NCBI GenBank assembly: GCA_963769435.1
Contig: CAVYLN010000002.1
Span: 1,550,001-1,614,000, forward strand
DNA from: JADKAV01 sp963769435
GTDB taxonomy: Bacteria > Actinomycetota > Actinomycetes > S36-B12 > UBA10799
Length of the DNA: 64,000 nt
Direction: 5' to 3'
In this document: positions 34,704-42,653 of the stretch, one piece after another
Numbering within the stretch: position 1 is the stretch's first letter
Layout: every line of letters begins with the position of its first letter
The notes under the pieces: model-generated
What the model was told of the DNA's origin: nothing
What the model saw: only the letters and a program-made list of their open reading frames with translations
Database searches by the model: none
Made by a program: the position numbers and the translations under genes

Positions 34704-34710
34704 CTCGGGC

Positions 34711-35397
34711 ATGCAGGATCCACTCGTCGACCTGGGGTTCGCCCAGGTCGACACCCACCGACTGCACCGCACCGGTGACCCGGAGGTCGTGTTCGCGCAG
34801 GGCAAGTCGGCGGACCAGACGCTGCACATCCTGTCCACACTGCGCGAGGCCCATCCTGACCGGGCGGTCCTGGCGACCCGGGTCCCGACAACCACTGCGG
34901 CGGCGCTGGAACGGGAGTTCGTGGACGTGGTGCTGGACCCGGTGGGTCGCACCGCGGTGCTCGGTGATCTCCCACAGGCCCGGGGACAGGTCCTCGTGAT
35001 ATGCGCGGGAACCTCTGACCTGCCGGTGGCCGCCGAGGCCGCCACCACCGCCCGCGTGTTCGGATCGCACGCCGAGACCGTCAGCGACGTCGGCGTGGCG
35101 GGGCTGCACCGGTTGCTCGCGGTACGCGACCGCCTCGAACGTGCCGACGCGTTGGTGGTCGTCGCCGGGATGGAGGGCGCATTGCCCAGTGTGGTGGGCG
35201 GGCTCACGGGGGTGCCGATCGTCGCCGTCCCGACGTCTGTCGGCTACGGGGCGTCCTTCGGCGGCCTCGCCGCGCTTCTCGCGATGCTCAACTCGTGCGC
35301 ACCCGGGGTGACCGTGGTCAACATCGACAACGGTTTCGGGGCTGCGGTGCATGCGGCGCGAATCGCCCGCAACGCAGAAACCCGTCCGGCTCGATGA
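34711..35397 (+). CDS. larB: Pyridinium-3,5-biscarboxylic acid mononucleotide synthase LarB
   Basis: 228 residues. LarB carboxylates and hydrolyses nicotinic acid adenine dinucleotide in the first step of nickel-pincer nucleotide synthesis. The sequence shows the PurE/AIR-carboxylase-like core: LVICAGTSDLPVAAEA (about residue 97), VSDVGVAGLHRLL (about 125), VVAGMEGALPSVVGGL (about 147) and VPTSVGYGASFGG (about 171). The N-terminal DTHRLHRTGDPEVVFAQGKS is typical of LarB. The stop overlaps larC by 4 bp. LarE and the LarA-type apo-enzyme are not in the window. Confidence 0.9.
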   Translation: MQDPLVDLGFAQVDTHRLHRTGDPEVVFAQGKSADQTLHILSTLREAHPDRAVLATRVPTTTAAALEREFVDVVLDPVGRTAVLGDLPQARGQVLVICAGTSDLPVAAEAATTARVFGSHAETVSDVGVAGLHRLLAVRDRLERADALVVVAGMEGALPSVVGGLTGVPIVAVPTSVGYGASFGGLAALLAMLNSCAPGVTVVNIDNGFGAAVHAARIARNAETRPAR

Positions 35398-36557
35398 TGT
35401 GGTGGATCGATGCGACGGCCGGCGCGAGCGGCGACATGCTGCTGGGCGCCCTGCTGGATCTGGATCCGGGCGGCCTGGAGCCGGCACAGCGGGCCGTCGA
35501 CACGGTGCTGTCCCGGCTAGGCGCATCCCAGGTGCATCTGGCCGCGACTCCGGCCACCCGATGTGGGCAACGGGCGACCCGGGCCCTGGTCACCTGCGAG
35601 GACGAGGCCCCGGGGCGCACCTGGTCAGACATCGAGCCGGCCCTCGACGGATTCCCGGCAGCTCATGGGGTGTTCGCCGCGCTGGCCGAGGCGGAGGCGC
35701 ATGTACACGGAATACCGGTCGATCAGGTCCACTTCCACGAGGTGGGCGCACTGGACACGATCGCGGACATCGTCGCCACCACCACGCTCTGGTCCACTGT
35801 TCAACCCGGACCCGTGATCGTGTCACCGGTGTGCGTCGGTTCCGGAACGGTGACCACCGCGCACGGTCAACTGTCGGTGCCGGTGCCCGCGGTGACCCAC
35901 CTGCTGCGTGGAGCACCGACCTTCGCCGGACCCACCCCGCACGAGGCGTGCACCCCCACAGGTGCCGCACTGCTGAGGTTCCTCGCGACCGGGTGGGGGT
36001 ATCAGCCGCTGATGACCGTGGCCGGCATCGGGGTCGGTGCCGGTGGCCGGGATGTTCCGGACCGGCCCAACACCCTGCGGATCCTGCAGGGGGAACAACC
36101 ACGCGCAGCGGCCGACGAACTCGTCATGGTCGAGACCACGCTGGACGACCTCGATCCTCGGCTGTACCCGGAGGTCATGGCGTCCGCCAGGACTCACGGG
36201 GCGCTGGAGACGTGGCTGACACCGGTGATCATGAAGCACGGGCGTCCCGCCGTGACGGTGTCCGCGCTGTGCCCACCCGCAGATGCTGCTGCTGTGGCGG
36301 AGGGTCTGTTCCGGGACACCACCACCCTCGGCGTGCGCTACACCACCGTGAGCCGTGACGCGCTTCACCGCGACTTCGTCGACGTGTCTGTCCACGGGCA
36401 CACGGTGCGCGTCAAACGCGGATGGTTGCGCGGTCAGATCATCACGGTGCAACCCGAGTACCAGGAGGCCGTTTTGGTGGCTGCGGCCACGGGACTGCCG
36501 GTACGCCACGTCATCGATCAGGCGCGCAACCTGGCCGGCGGATCGGCCGATCAGTAG
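35394..36557 (+). CDS. larC: Nickel-pincer cofactor biosynthesis protein LarC
   Basis: 387 residues. LarC inserts nickel into the pincer nucleotide in a CTP-dependent step. Visible signatures are DATAGASGDMLLGALLDL (residues 6-23), VHFHEVGALDTIADIV (about 116-131), ETTLDDLDPRLYPEVM (about 246) and MKHGRPAVTVSALCPP (about 280). In lactobacilli larC is split and joined by programmed frameshifting; here it is one continuous frame. Start ATG 35394 overlaps the larB stop. With the FAD-linked hydroxyacid oxidase at 37580-38833 it suggests lactate or 2-hydroxyacid racemisation. Confidence 0.92.
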   Translation: MMWWIDATAGASGDMLLGALLDLDPGGLEPAQRAVDTVLSRLGASQVHLAATPATRCGQRATRALVTCEDEAPGRTWSDIEPALDGFPAAHGVFAALAEAEAHVHGIPVDQVHFHEVGALDTIADIVATTTLWSTVQPGPVIVSPVCVGSGTVTTAHGQLSVPVPAVTHLLRGAPTFAGPTPHEACTPTGAALLRFLATGWGYQPLMTVAGIGVGAGGRDVPDRPNTLRILQGEQPRAAADELVMVETTLDDLDPRLYPEVMASARTHGALETWLTPVIMKHGRPAVTVSALCPPADAAAVAEGLFRDTTTLGVRYTTVSRDALHRDFVDVSVHGHTVRVKRGWLRGQIITVQPEYQEAVLVAAATGLPVRHVIDQARNLAGGSADQ

Positions 36558-36580
36558 CGGATCCGGTGGGGTCGTACAAA

Positions 36581-36626
36581 AAAGAGGTTCGGACGCCACC
36601 GACGGGGGAGACAGCGACGTCCGAAC
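36581..36626 (-). terminator. Rho-independent terminator (minus strand)
   Basis: Read on the minus strand, GTTCGGACG (36618-36626) pairs perfectly with CGTCCGAAC (36587-36595), then CTC and a run of six T (36578-36583). It would end transcription from the GDPD gene about 140 bp after its stop and could also catch larC transcripts. Confidence 0.7.
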
Positions 36627-36713
36627 ACTCTGAAACCTAGCACGGAGCGGCCCTCCACTCAAACGCACTCGGGGGGTGTGTGTTGTTGATCACAGATCCC
36701 TGGCTGTGGAAAA

Positions 36714-36750
36714 CTGCCGTTTCCGGGATCTATCCCGACGGAAACCGCAG
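36714..36750. repeat. Imperfect palindrome downstream of the GDPD gene
   Basis: CTGCCGTTTCCGGGAT (36714-36729) pairs with ATCCCGACGGAAACCGCAG (36732-36750) allowing a 3-base bulge. It lies 15 bp after the GDPD stop and before the terminator. Function unknown. Confidence 0.55.
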
Positions 36751-36764
36751 GAATCCGCATTCAC

Positions 36765-37580
36765 CTATGTGGGTTTCGCACCAGCGTCGTTGGAGCCGTC
36801 GAGGTGCGCCCGCGCGGATGCTGGACGATTCGTGATGATCGCATCCACCCCGAGGCTCCGGCAGTAATCGACGTCCTCAGCCTTGTCCACGGTCCAGACG
36901 AAGACCCGGCCACCGGCTCCATGCACCCGCTCGACGAAGCGGGGGTGCGCCCGGATGATCTCCATCGACGGTCCCGCCACATCGGCGGAGAACGGCAGCC
37001 AGCCCTTTCGACAACGCAGTGGCACCCGCTCCATCAGGAACACGCTCGGCACCCCCGGAGCCATCTCCCGCCACCGGCGCAGGGCCAACTCGGCGAAGGA
37101 CATCAGATAGACCCGGCTCTCGGGGTCGAAGCGCGAACGCAGCAAGCCGAAACGGCGAACGGTCTCGACGACCCGCTGCTCGACCAGGCCCGCGTATCGG
37201 GTCGGGTGCTTGGTCTCGATGGCCAGACCGACCGGGCGATCGGCGCCCAGCGCGAGTTCGATCAACTCCTCGAGCCGCAAGACGGTCGCAGTCCCCGCCC
37301 CCGCCCCGAAATCGCGCAGGCGCAGCTGATCAAGGGTCTGCGCCGAGACCACGCCGCGGCCGTCCGAGGTGCGATCGATGCGCCTGTCATGGACACACAC
37401 CAGATGCCCATCGGCGGTCAGGCGCACATCGCACTCGAGGAGGTCGGCGCCCTCCCGGATCGCACGCTCGTAGGCCGCCAGAGTGTGTTCAGGATGGTCC
37501 TGCGAGGACCCACGGTGGGCGATCACCAAGGGCACCGGGGCCGGTGACCTGGGCAGCCGGAGATCCGGCCAGACGGCCAT
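36765..37580 (-). CDS. Glycerophosphodiester phosphodiesterase
   Basis: 271 residues with the GDPD TIM-barrel signature: AHRGSSQDHPEHTLAA (His and Arg, about residues 21-36), then GADLLECDVRLTADGHLVCVHD, given here by its parts LECDV and VCVHD (metal ligands Glu, Asp, His). AIETKHP (about 130) is the second Glu, and FVWTVD with IITNRP closes the barrel. It hydrolyses glycerophosphodiesters from phospholipid turnover to glycerol-3-phosphate. ATG 37580 overlaps the upstream oxidase stop (ATGA), so the three minus-strand genes 39714 to 36765 form one operon. Confidence 0.9.
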   Translation of the reverse strand: MAVWPDLRLPRSPAPVPLVIAHRGSSQDHPEHTLAAYERAIREGADLLECDVRLTADGHLVCVHDRRIDRTSDGRGVVSAQTLDQLRLRDFGAGAGTATVLRLEELIELALGADRPVGLAIETKHPTRYAGLVEQRVVETVRRFGLLRSRFDPESRVYLMSFAELALRRWREMAPGVPSVFLMERVPLRCRKGWLPFSADVAGPSMEIIRAHPRFVERVHGAGGRVFVWTVDKAEDVDYCRSLGVDAIITNRPASARAHLDGSNDAGAKPT

Positions 37581-38833
37581 CAGTCGTCCGCCGAGAAGAC
37601 GACTCCCGGGTTCAGCAAACCACCGGGGTCCCACGCCCGCTTGAGCGCACGCATGGCCGAGACCGCGGCTTCGCCCCGGTCCTTGACCACGGCCCGGGTC
37701 TTGACCCGCCCCACCCCGTGCTCGGCGGAGACGGCGCCGCCCATGGAGATGACGGTGTCGAGCACATCGTCCTCACCCTCGTCGAACAGCTCCACGTGCA
37801 GCGATCCGTCGGCGACGTGGCCGAAGATCGAACACGGATGGGAGGCGTATACAGCCGCCGTGAAGTCGTCGAGCCGTTCCAGGGGCACTGCGATATCGAC
37901 CTTCTGTTTCACCCCCGCCTGGTGCGCGACCTCCGACTGCGACTCCCGGAAGGCCCACAGCCGTGCACGGTCCGGACCCTCGGTGGCCACCAGCGCCTCG
38001 TCGGGCAGTTCCGCGGTTTCCATGTCGGTCTCCAGCAGAAGGGCCCACGGGTGGTCACCCAGTGCGGGCCCACCGGCCGCCGACCACGCCGCGCGGTCCA
38101 CCACTTCGGCGGCCTGCAGACCCACGCCCTGGGCGGCCGCGTGCTCGAGTGCCTCGGCCAGTGAGTCGACCCCGAGCACGGCGACGACGGACTCCGCGGC
38201 GGGGTCGTGCAGGCGCACCCTCACCGCCGTGATGACCGCAAGTGTCCCTTCGCTACCGGTCAGAAGCCCCGCGAGGTCGAAACCGGTGTTGTCCTTGACC
38301 AAGCCGCTCATCCGGGACACGACCGTGCCGTCGGCCAGCACCGCCTCGATCCCTTGGACCTGGTCGCGGGTCATGCCGTACCGGCACACGCGGATGCCAC
38401 CCGCGTTCGTGGCCACCGTGCCGCCGATCGTGGCCGAATCACGGGCCGCCAGGTCGACTCCATAGACCAGACCGTGGGCGGCCGCGAGCCGCTGCACCTC
38501 CCCGAGGGTGACTCCGGCGCCGGCGATCAGGCTGTGGCCGATGACCTCGGCCGGGCTGCGCAGGCGGGTGGTGGACATGATGATCACGGGTCGGTCGGCA
38601 CTCACCGGGATCGACCCGCCGACGAGCCCGGTGTTGCCCGCCTGTACGTGCACCGCCCGCCCGTTCGCACCGGCCCACTTGAGCACCTCAGAGACCTGCG
38701 TGGTGTCCGCGGGACGCACAACGGCCTCGCACGTACCCCGGAACCGTCCGGTCCAGTCGGTTTCGTACCCCTCGCGCAGACCGGCATCGGTCAGGACCTG
38801 GTCGGCGCCGACGATCGCGGCGAGTCCGTTCAC
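37580..38833 (-). CDS. FAD-linked oxidase, D-lactate/glycolate dehydrogenase (GlcD) type
   Basis: 417 residues of the VAO/PCMH flavoprotein family. The FAD domain includes VHVQAGNTGLVGGSIP (about residues 60-75), LIAGAGVTLGEVQ (about 103), DSATIGGTVATNAGGIRVCRYG (cited by TIGGTVATNAGG) and LLTGSEGTLAVIT (about 191). The C-terminal domain ends with SAEHGVGRVKTR and DPGGLLNPG, the standard GlcD/Dld end. It oxidises a D-2-hydroxyacid and passes electrons to the respiratory chain. Its nearness to larB-larC suggests D-lactate use. GTG start overlaps the glycosylase stop. Confidence 0.88.
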   Translation of the reverse strand: MNGLAAIVGADQVLTDAGLREGYETDWTGRFRGTCEAVVRPADTTQVSEVLKWAGANGRAVHVQAGNTGLVGGSIPVSADRPVIIMSTTRLRSPAEVIGHSLIAGAGVTLGEVQRLAAAHGLVYGVDLAARDSATIGGTVATNAGGIRVCRYGMTRDQVQGIEAVLADGTVVSRMSGLVKDNTGFDLAGLLTGSEGTLAVITAVRVRLHDPAAESVVAVLGVDSLAEALEHAAAQGVGLQAAEVVDRAAWSAAGGPALGDHPWALLLETDMETAELPDEALVATEGPDRARLWAFRESQSEVAHQAGVKQKVDIAVPLERLDDFTAAVYASHPCSIFGHVADGSLHVELFDEGEDDVLDTVISMGGAVSAEHGVGRVKTRAVVKDRGEAAVSAMRALKRAWDPGGLLNPGVVFSADD

Positions 38834-39714
38834 TTGAGCAACCTCGACATCCTTCGATCCGACAACTGCTTACCTCCGGTCTGGCAGGTCGGACAGTACT
38901 GGAAGGAACTGTCCGACAAGCGGACCTGGGCGATCGCCGTGCCACAGACATCACAGGGCTCCCCTGTGCGGTCGTGGACACGCAGCCCGGCCCGCTTCTC
39001 CGACTTGATCTGCCCAATCCTCGCATCCCGTGCACGGTCGAGTGCCTGGGTCAACACATCCTGTATCGCCGTTCGCAGAGTCTTCATCTGCTCGTCAGAC
39101 AGCGAACCCGCCGTCGCGTAGGGCGACAGGCGCGCCGCGTGGAGGATCTCGTCGCTGTAGGCGTTCCCGATGCCCGCAACAACGGACTGCTCGCGCAACA
39201 ACGTCTTCAACTGTCGCTTCCCCTCGCCCCGCAGGATCTTCGCAAGATCGTCGTCGTCCAGCGACAGCGCGTCCGGGCCGAGCCTCCCCAGGCCGGGCAC
39301 ACCCGCGAGATCCCGCACGACGTACACGGCGAGGCGCTTCTGGGTCCCGGCCTCGGTGACGTCGAGCACCCTGCTGGTTCCGTCCTCATCGCGCCAGGTC
39401 AGTCTGAGCGCCACGGGTCCCTTGCCCGGGCGCAGTGGCGCCAGGGTCGCGGACGTGCGCCAGTGGATCCACCCGGCGCGCGACAGGTGGATGACCAGGT
39501 GCAGTGGGACCCCGTTGGCGTCGACGAGGTCCAGCACGAGGAACTTGCCGCGTCTGCCGGTGCCGACAAGGGTCGCGTCCGCCAAGTCGGCGAGAGGCGG
39601 GTCGTACGTCTTCAGAGCAGCCAGACTCCCCAACTCCGCTCGCGCGATCCAGTGCCCGGTGAACTCCTCGGCCAGTACGTCGGCCAGCGTTTGCACCTCG
39701 GGCAACTCGGGCAT
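38830..39714 (-). CDS. Fpg/Nei-family DNA glycosylase/AP lyase
   Basis: 294 residues. It begins MPELPEV: Pro2 is the Schiff-base nucleophile and Glu3 the proton donor. The beta-hairpin Lys lies in GRRGKFLVLD (about 56), the H2TH helices include LLREQSVVAGIGNAYSDEIL (about 170), and the zinc finger is CDVCGTAI...CPTCQT (about 253-277). The catalytic residues of an oxidised-base excision enzyme are all present. The sequence is closer to the actinobacterial Fpg/Nei-like group than to classical MutM, so 8-oxoguanine specificity is uncertain. First gene of a three-gene operon; CAGTAT ends 6 nt before the ATG. Confidence 0.9.
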   Translation of the reverse strand: MPELPEVQTLADVLAEEFTGHWIARAELGSLAALKTYDPPLADLADATLVGTGRRGKFLVLDLVDANGVPLHLVIHLSRAGWIHWRTSATLAPLRPGKGPVALRLTWRDEDGTSRVLDVTEAGTQKRLAVYVVRDLAGVPGLGRLGPDALSLDDDDLAKILRGEGKRQLKTLLREQSVVAGIGNAYSDEILHAARLSPYATAGSLSDEQMKTLRTAIQDVLTQALDRARDARIGQIKSEKRAGLRVHDRTGEPCDVCGTAIAQVRLSDSSFQYCPTCQTGGKQLSDRRMSRLLK

Positions 39715-39812
39715 ACTCCGATACTGACGTGCGCTGCCGGGCGTTCGCCACCGTGGGGAACCACTTGCGCACCCGGCAACGTCTTATGGTGAGTACCGAG
39801 GGAAGGTGGACA

Positions 39813-41807
39813 GTGACACATAGCCGGATCGCTGCGGCGGTGACTGCTGCTGCATTGCTGCTCGCGCCACTGGGCCCGGCGCTGGCCACCGACGACCTGG
39901 ACAGCCCCGACCCGGTAACCACCACACCGGCCGATCCGACGACGCCTCCCGAGGTGGTCCCGGAGGTCCCCACCCTGGGCGCCGAGGTGCCCGACGCACC
40001 GGCGCCCGCGGCAGACTCGGTCTCCGCGGTGGTGCGCACCGACGACGGCGACCTCGAGGTCGCCACGGCGCCCACAGTTGCGGCCCTGAGCAAGAAGACG
40101 GCTGCTGAGACCGTCCTGGCGGTCGACCGGCCGACCCGCCGCTACGCCATGGCCGTGGGTGCCGACGACACCGGCCGCGACCTGCAGTGGGGTTTGAGCA
40201 GGATGCAGGCCGAGGACCTGTGGCAGCGGTCGACCGGCGCCGGTATCAAGGTCGCGATCCTGGACACCGGCGTCAAGGGTTCACATCCCGACCTCTCGGG
40301 ACGGGTCGCGAAGGGGTACAACGCGATCACGTCCAAACCCGGCGCGCGCAAGGACAACAACGGACACGGGACCTTCCTGGCCGGCATCATCGCCGGAAAG
40401 GTCAATGGTGGCGGCATCTCCGGCCTGGCGCCGAACGTGCGCATCCTGCCGGTGAAGGTTCTCGACTCCGAGGGCGTCGGCGACTCCGACGACATCGCAC
40501 GCGGGATCATCTGGGCCGTCGACAACGGCGCGGACGTCATCAACATGTCGTTCGGCGCCGACTCCACGAACCGCGTCGAGGCCGAAGCCATCGATTACGC
40601 CCGCGGGGCCGGGGTGACGCTGGTCGCGGCCGGTGGCAACGAGGGCGCGCGCTTGGTGATGTACCCCGCCGGATACCCGGGAGTGCTGGGCGTCGCTGCA
40701 ACCGACATCAACAACGAGCGTGCGTCGTTCTCGAACCGCGGCCCGCACATCGACGTCGCCGCCCCCGGCCAGGGGATTCTGTCGACGTACAACAAGTCGC
40801 CCTACACGTGGACCTCAGGGACCTCGATGTCGACGGCGTATGTCAGCGCAGTTGCAGCCCTGGCCATGAGCTACTCCCCAGGCGCTGGCGGCGACCCACT
40901 GCAGCAGCAGATCGCCGCCACTGCACGCGACGTCGGACCCTCTGGGTCGGATGCCGAGACCGGCGCCGGGCTCGTGGATCCGGCAGCCCTGCTGGAACAG
41001 TTGGGCGCCGGGCGTGCACCGGGCATGCCCGCGGACATCGCCGCGGTCGGCAGCCCCAACGGCACGATGCAACTGACGTTCACCCCCGCCGCCGGCACCT
41101 GGTACACCGTGAGGTTCAAGAAGGGCAAGAAGGCACCGAAGGGGCCGTACGCGGGCTCCAAGCTGGCCGAGGGTACCGGGGCAGGTACGCCGTTGACCGT
41201 GCAGGTTTCGGGCAAGAAGCCGACCGCGCGGTACGCCTTCGCAGTGTTCACACAGGGCCCGACCGGGTTGTCGCGGGCGATCGCGACGGTGCGTCCCCTC
41301 AAATGGAAGCTGACAAACTCCAAGTCCGTCCCTCGCAACAGCCGACAACGTCTGGAGGTCGGGCTGCGGGTGCCCACGTTCGGATGGATCGGCGGCTGGC
41401 CTCTGCAGTTGACGACGCAGAAGGGCGGACGCAAACAGCAGACACGCCGCTTCATCCCAAGTGCGGATGGCCCGGACACCTTCATGGTCCGCGACCTCCG
41501 CTGGTCGTTCCACTACCAGTTCACGTTGCTGGCCCCCGGCTTCTGGAACGCCGCGAGCGCTCAGAAGTCGCAGTGGATCAACACCTCGGTGACCGCCCAA
41601 CGCAAATCCGGCATCACCGGCTCGGTCAGTCCGAACAAGGCGGCCAGCGAGGTCCAGTTGCAGCGCAAGAAGGGCAAAGGCTGGAAGACCATCAAGACCA
41701 CGACGTCCAAGCGCAACGGGCGGTACTCCTTCCCCGCCAAGTCCGGCACGCTGCGGGTGTTCGCCCCCGCCGACCTTTGGCACGGCCCGGCCAGCACCAC
41801 GCTGTAG
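39813..41807 (+). CDS. Secreted S8 (subtilisin-like) serine protease
   Basis: 664 residues. A signal peptide (about 1-25, ending PALAT), a Pro/Thr-rich propeptide-like segment and the peptidase domain follow in order. The triad is Asp in VAILDTGVKGSHPDL, His in NNGHGTFLAGI and Ser in SGTSMSTAYVSAVAAL, with oxyanion Asn in AAGGNEGA. Beyond about residue 400 come a fibronectin-like region and a basic C-terminal beta domain (SGITGSVSPNKAASEVQLQ) resembling surface-binding modules. GTG 39813 was preferred over ATG 39786 because GGGAAGG lies 7 bp before it and the signal peptide then starts cleanly. Probably acts at the cell surface. Confidence 0.88.
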   Translation: MTHSRIAAAVTAAALLLAPLGPALATDDLDSPDPVTTTPADPTTPPEVVPEVPTLGAEVPDAPAPAADSVSAVVRTDDGDLEVATAPTVAALSKKTAAETVLAVDRPTRRYAMAVGADDTGRDLQWGLSRMQAEDLWQRSTGAGIKVAILDTGVKGSHPDLSGRVAKGYNAITSKPGARKDNNGHGTFLAGIIAGKVNGGGISGLAPNVRILPVKVLDSEGVGDSDDIARGIIWAVDNGADVINMSFGADSTNRVEAEAIDYARGAGVTLVAAGGNEGARLVMYPAGYPGVLGVAATDINNERASFSNRGPHIDVAAPGQGILSTYNKSPYTWTSGTSMSTAYVSAVAALAMSYSPGAGGDPLQQQIAATARDVGPSGSDAETGAGLVDPAALLEQLGAGRAPGMPADIAAVGSPNGTMQLTFTPAAGTWYTVRFKKGKKAPKGPYAGSKLAEGTGAGTPLTVQVSGKKPTARYAFAVFTQGPTGLSRAIATVRPLKWKLTNSKSVPRNSRQRLEVGLRVPTFGWIGGWPLQLTTQKGGRKQQTRRFIPSADGPDTFMVRDLRWSFHYQFTLLAPGFWNAASAQKSQWINTSVTAQRKSGITGSVSPNKAASEVQLQRKKGKGWKTIKTTTSKRNGRYSFPAKSGTLRVFAPADLWHGPASTTL

Positions 41808-41886
41808 CCGATTCCACCCCACGCCGTTCGTCGGCAACCGACCCACGGTCGGGTGGCGCCGGCACGCCTGCCTCGCAGCAGTGCGG

Positions 41887-41944
41887 CCTCCAACTTCCCG
41901 CGGATCGCTGAAGCCTGCTTCCCGCTACCGCGGAGACTTGGAGG
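41887..41944. repeat. Family A inverted repeat, copy 3a
   Basis: Left arm CCTCCAACTTCCCGCGG (41887-41903) pairs with right arm CCGCGGAGACTTGGAGG (41928-41944). First hairpin of the third tandem pair. The gap 41808-42121 (314 bp) holds only this pair and the promoter of the ABM gene. Confidence 0.75.
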
Positions 41945-41994
41945 GGGCGCCGGGGGATTTGTCCTGGTTGATACTGATTTCCCTGGCCCCGCTG

Positions 41995-42042
41995 CCTCCA
42001 AGTCCGCGTCGACTGCGGCGGCATCCGCGCGAAGTTGGAGGG
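41995..42042. repeat. Family A inverted repeat, copy 3b
   Basis: Left arm CCTCCAAGTCCGCG (41995-42008) pairs with right arm GCGCGAAGTTGGAGG (42028-42042). Second hairpin; start-to-start distance from 3a is 108 bp. Confidence 0.75.
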
Positions 42043-42108
42043 CCCCGGTGGGCGACCCCGGGGTGGCGGGCGGAAGGAGAGCGTGGCGTCGGCTCCCCAG
42101 AGGCCCGC

Positions 42109-42114
42109 TACGCT
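42109..42114 (+). promoter_or_regulatory. -10 hexamer of a leaderless promoter
   Basis: TACGCT ends 7 nt before the GTG at 42122. Confidence 0.5.
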
Positions 42115-42121
42115 GACCAGC

Positions 42122-42472
42122 GTGACGTCGCCGCTGCAGGATCTGCTCCCGGGCCGCGAAGGCCTGGTGGTGCGGTTGCTCGCCCAGCCCGGTCGACGGC
42201 CCGCACTGCTGGACGCGCTGCACCGGTACGCCGACGAGTTGCTCGACGCGGAGCCACAGACGGAGGCGTTCGTGCTGTGTCTTGACCCCCAGGAGATCAA
42301 CGCGGTATGGCTGTTCGAGTGGTTCCGCGGCCCCGACGGACAGGAGCGCCACCGCGGCTCCGCGCCGTTCGCCGCGCTGATCGACGACCTGTCCAACGTC
42401 CTGGCAGAAGAACCGCAGGTCCTGCCGCTGGAGCCCTTGCGCATGCACATCAACTACCACTCCGAACGCTGA
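42122..42472 (+). CDS. Antibiotic biosynthesis monooxygenase (ABM)-domain protein
   Basis: 116 residues, the size of a single ABM ferredoxin-like domain. Pattern: LVVRLLAQPGRRPALLDALH at the N-terminus, AFVLCLDPQEINAVWLFEWF (strands 2-3) and a C-terminal SAPFAALIDDLSNVL helix with HR before it. Relatives include YgiN-type quinol monooxygenases and haem-degrading IsdG proteins; the real substrate is unknown. The GTG start is supported by the leaderless promoter. It is followed 17 bp later by the tRNA-Leu gene. Confidence 0.75.
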   Translation: MTSPLQDLLPGREGLVVRLLAQPGRRPALLDALHRYADELLDAEPQTEAFVLCLDPQEINAVWLFEWFRGPDGQERHRGSAPFAALIDDLSNVLAEEPQVLPLEPLRMHINYHSER

Positions 42473-42489
42473 TGTACCCTTTGAGCAGC

Positions 42490-42576
42490 GCGCGGGTGGC
42501 GGAATAGGCAGACGCGCACGGTTCAGGTCCGTGTGCCCGCAAGGGCGTGGGGGTTCAACTCCCCCCTCGCGCACCA
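42490..42576 (+). tRNA. tRNA-Leu (anticodon CAG)
   Basis: An 87-nt class II tRNA. The acceptor GCGCGGG pairs with CTCGCGC (one G-T pair), followed by discriminator A and an encoded CCA. The anticodon stem CACGG/CCGTG closes the loop TTCAGGT with anticodon CAG, reading CUG. The variable arm is TGCCCGCAAGGGCG and the T-loop is GGTTCAACTCC. CUG is the main Leu codon in this GC-rich genome. Confidence 0.95.
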
Positions 42577-42579
42577 TCG

Positions 42580-42614
42580 GAGAAGGCCCCCATCGATTCG
42601 ATGGGGGCCTTCTC
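42580..42614 (+). terminator. Strong hairpin after the tRNA gene
   Basis: GAGAAGGCCCCCATCG and CGATGGGGGCCTTCTC form a perfect 16-bp stem (a few loop bases) 4 nt after the tRNA. There is no T-tract, as in I-shaped actinobacterial terminators. Confidence 0.7.
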
Positions 42615-42641
42615 TGAACTGGAACCGAGCCCAACGCTGTC

Positions 42642-42647
42642 TAGCAT
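42642..42647 (+). promoter_or_regulatory. -10 hexamer of a leaderless promoter
   Basis: TAGCAT ends 6 nt before the ATG at 42654. Confidence 0.5.
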
Positions 42648-42653
42648 GCAGGC

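Noticed and set aside
35394..36557. Programmed frameshift in larC
   Set aside because: Known in lactobacilli, but here both halves are in one uninterrupted frame.
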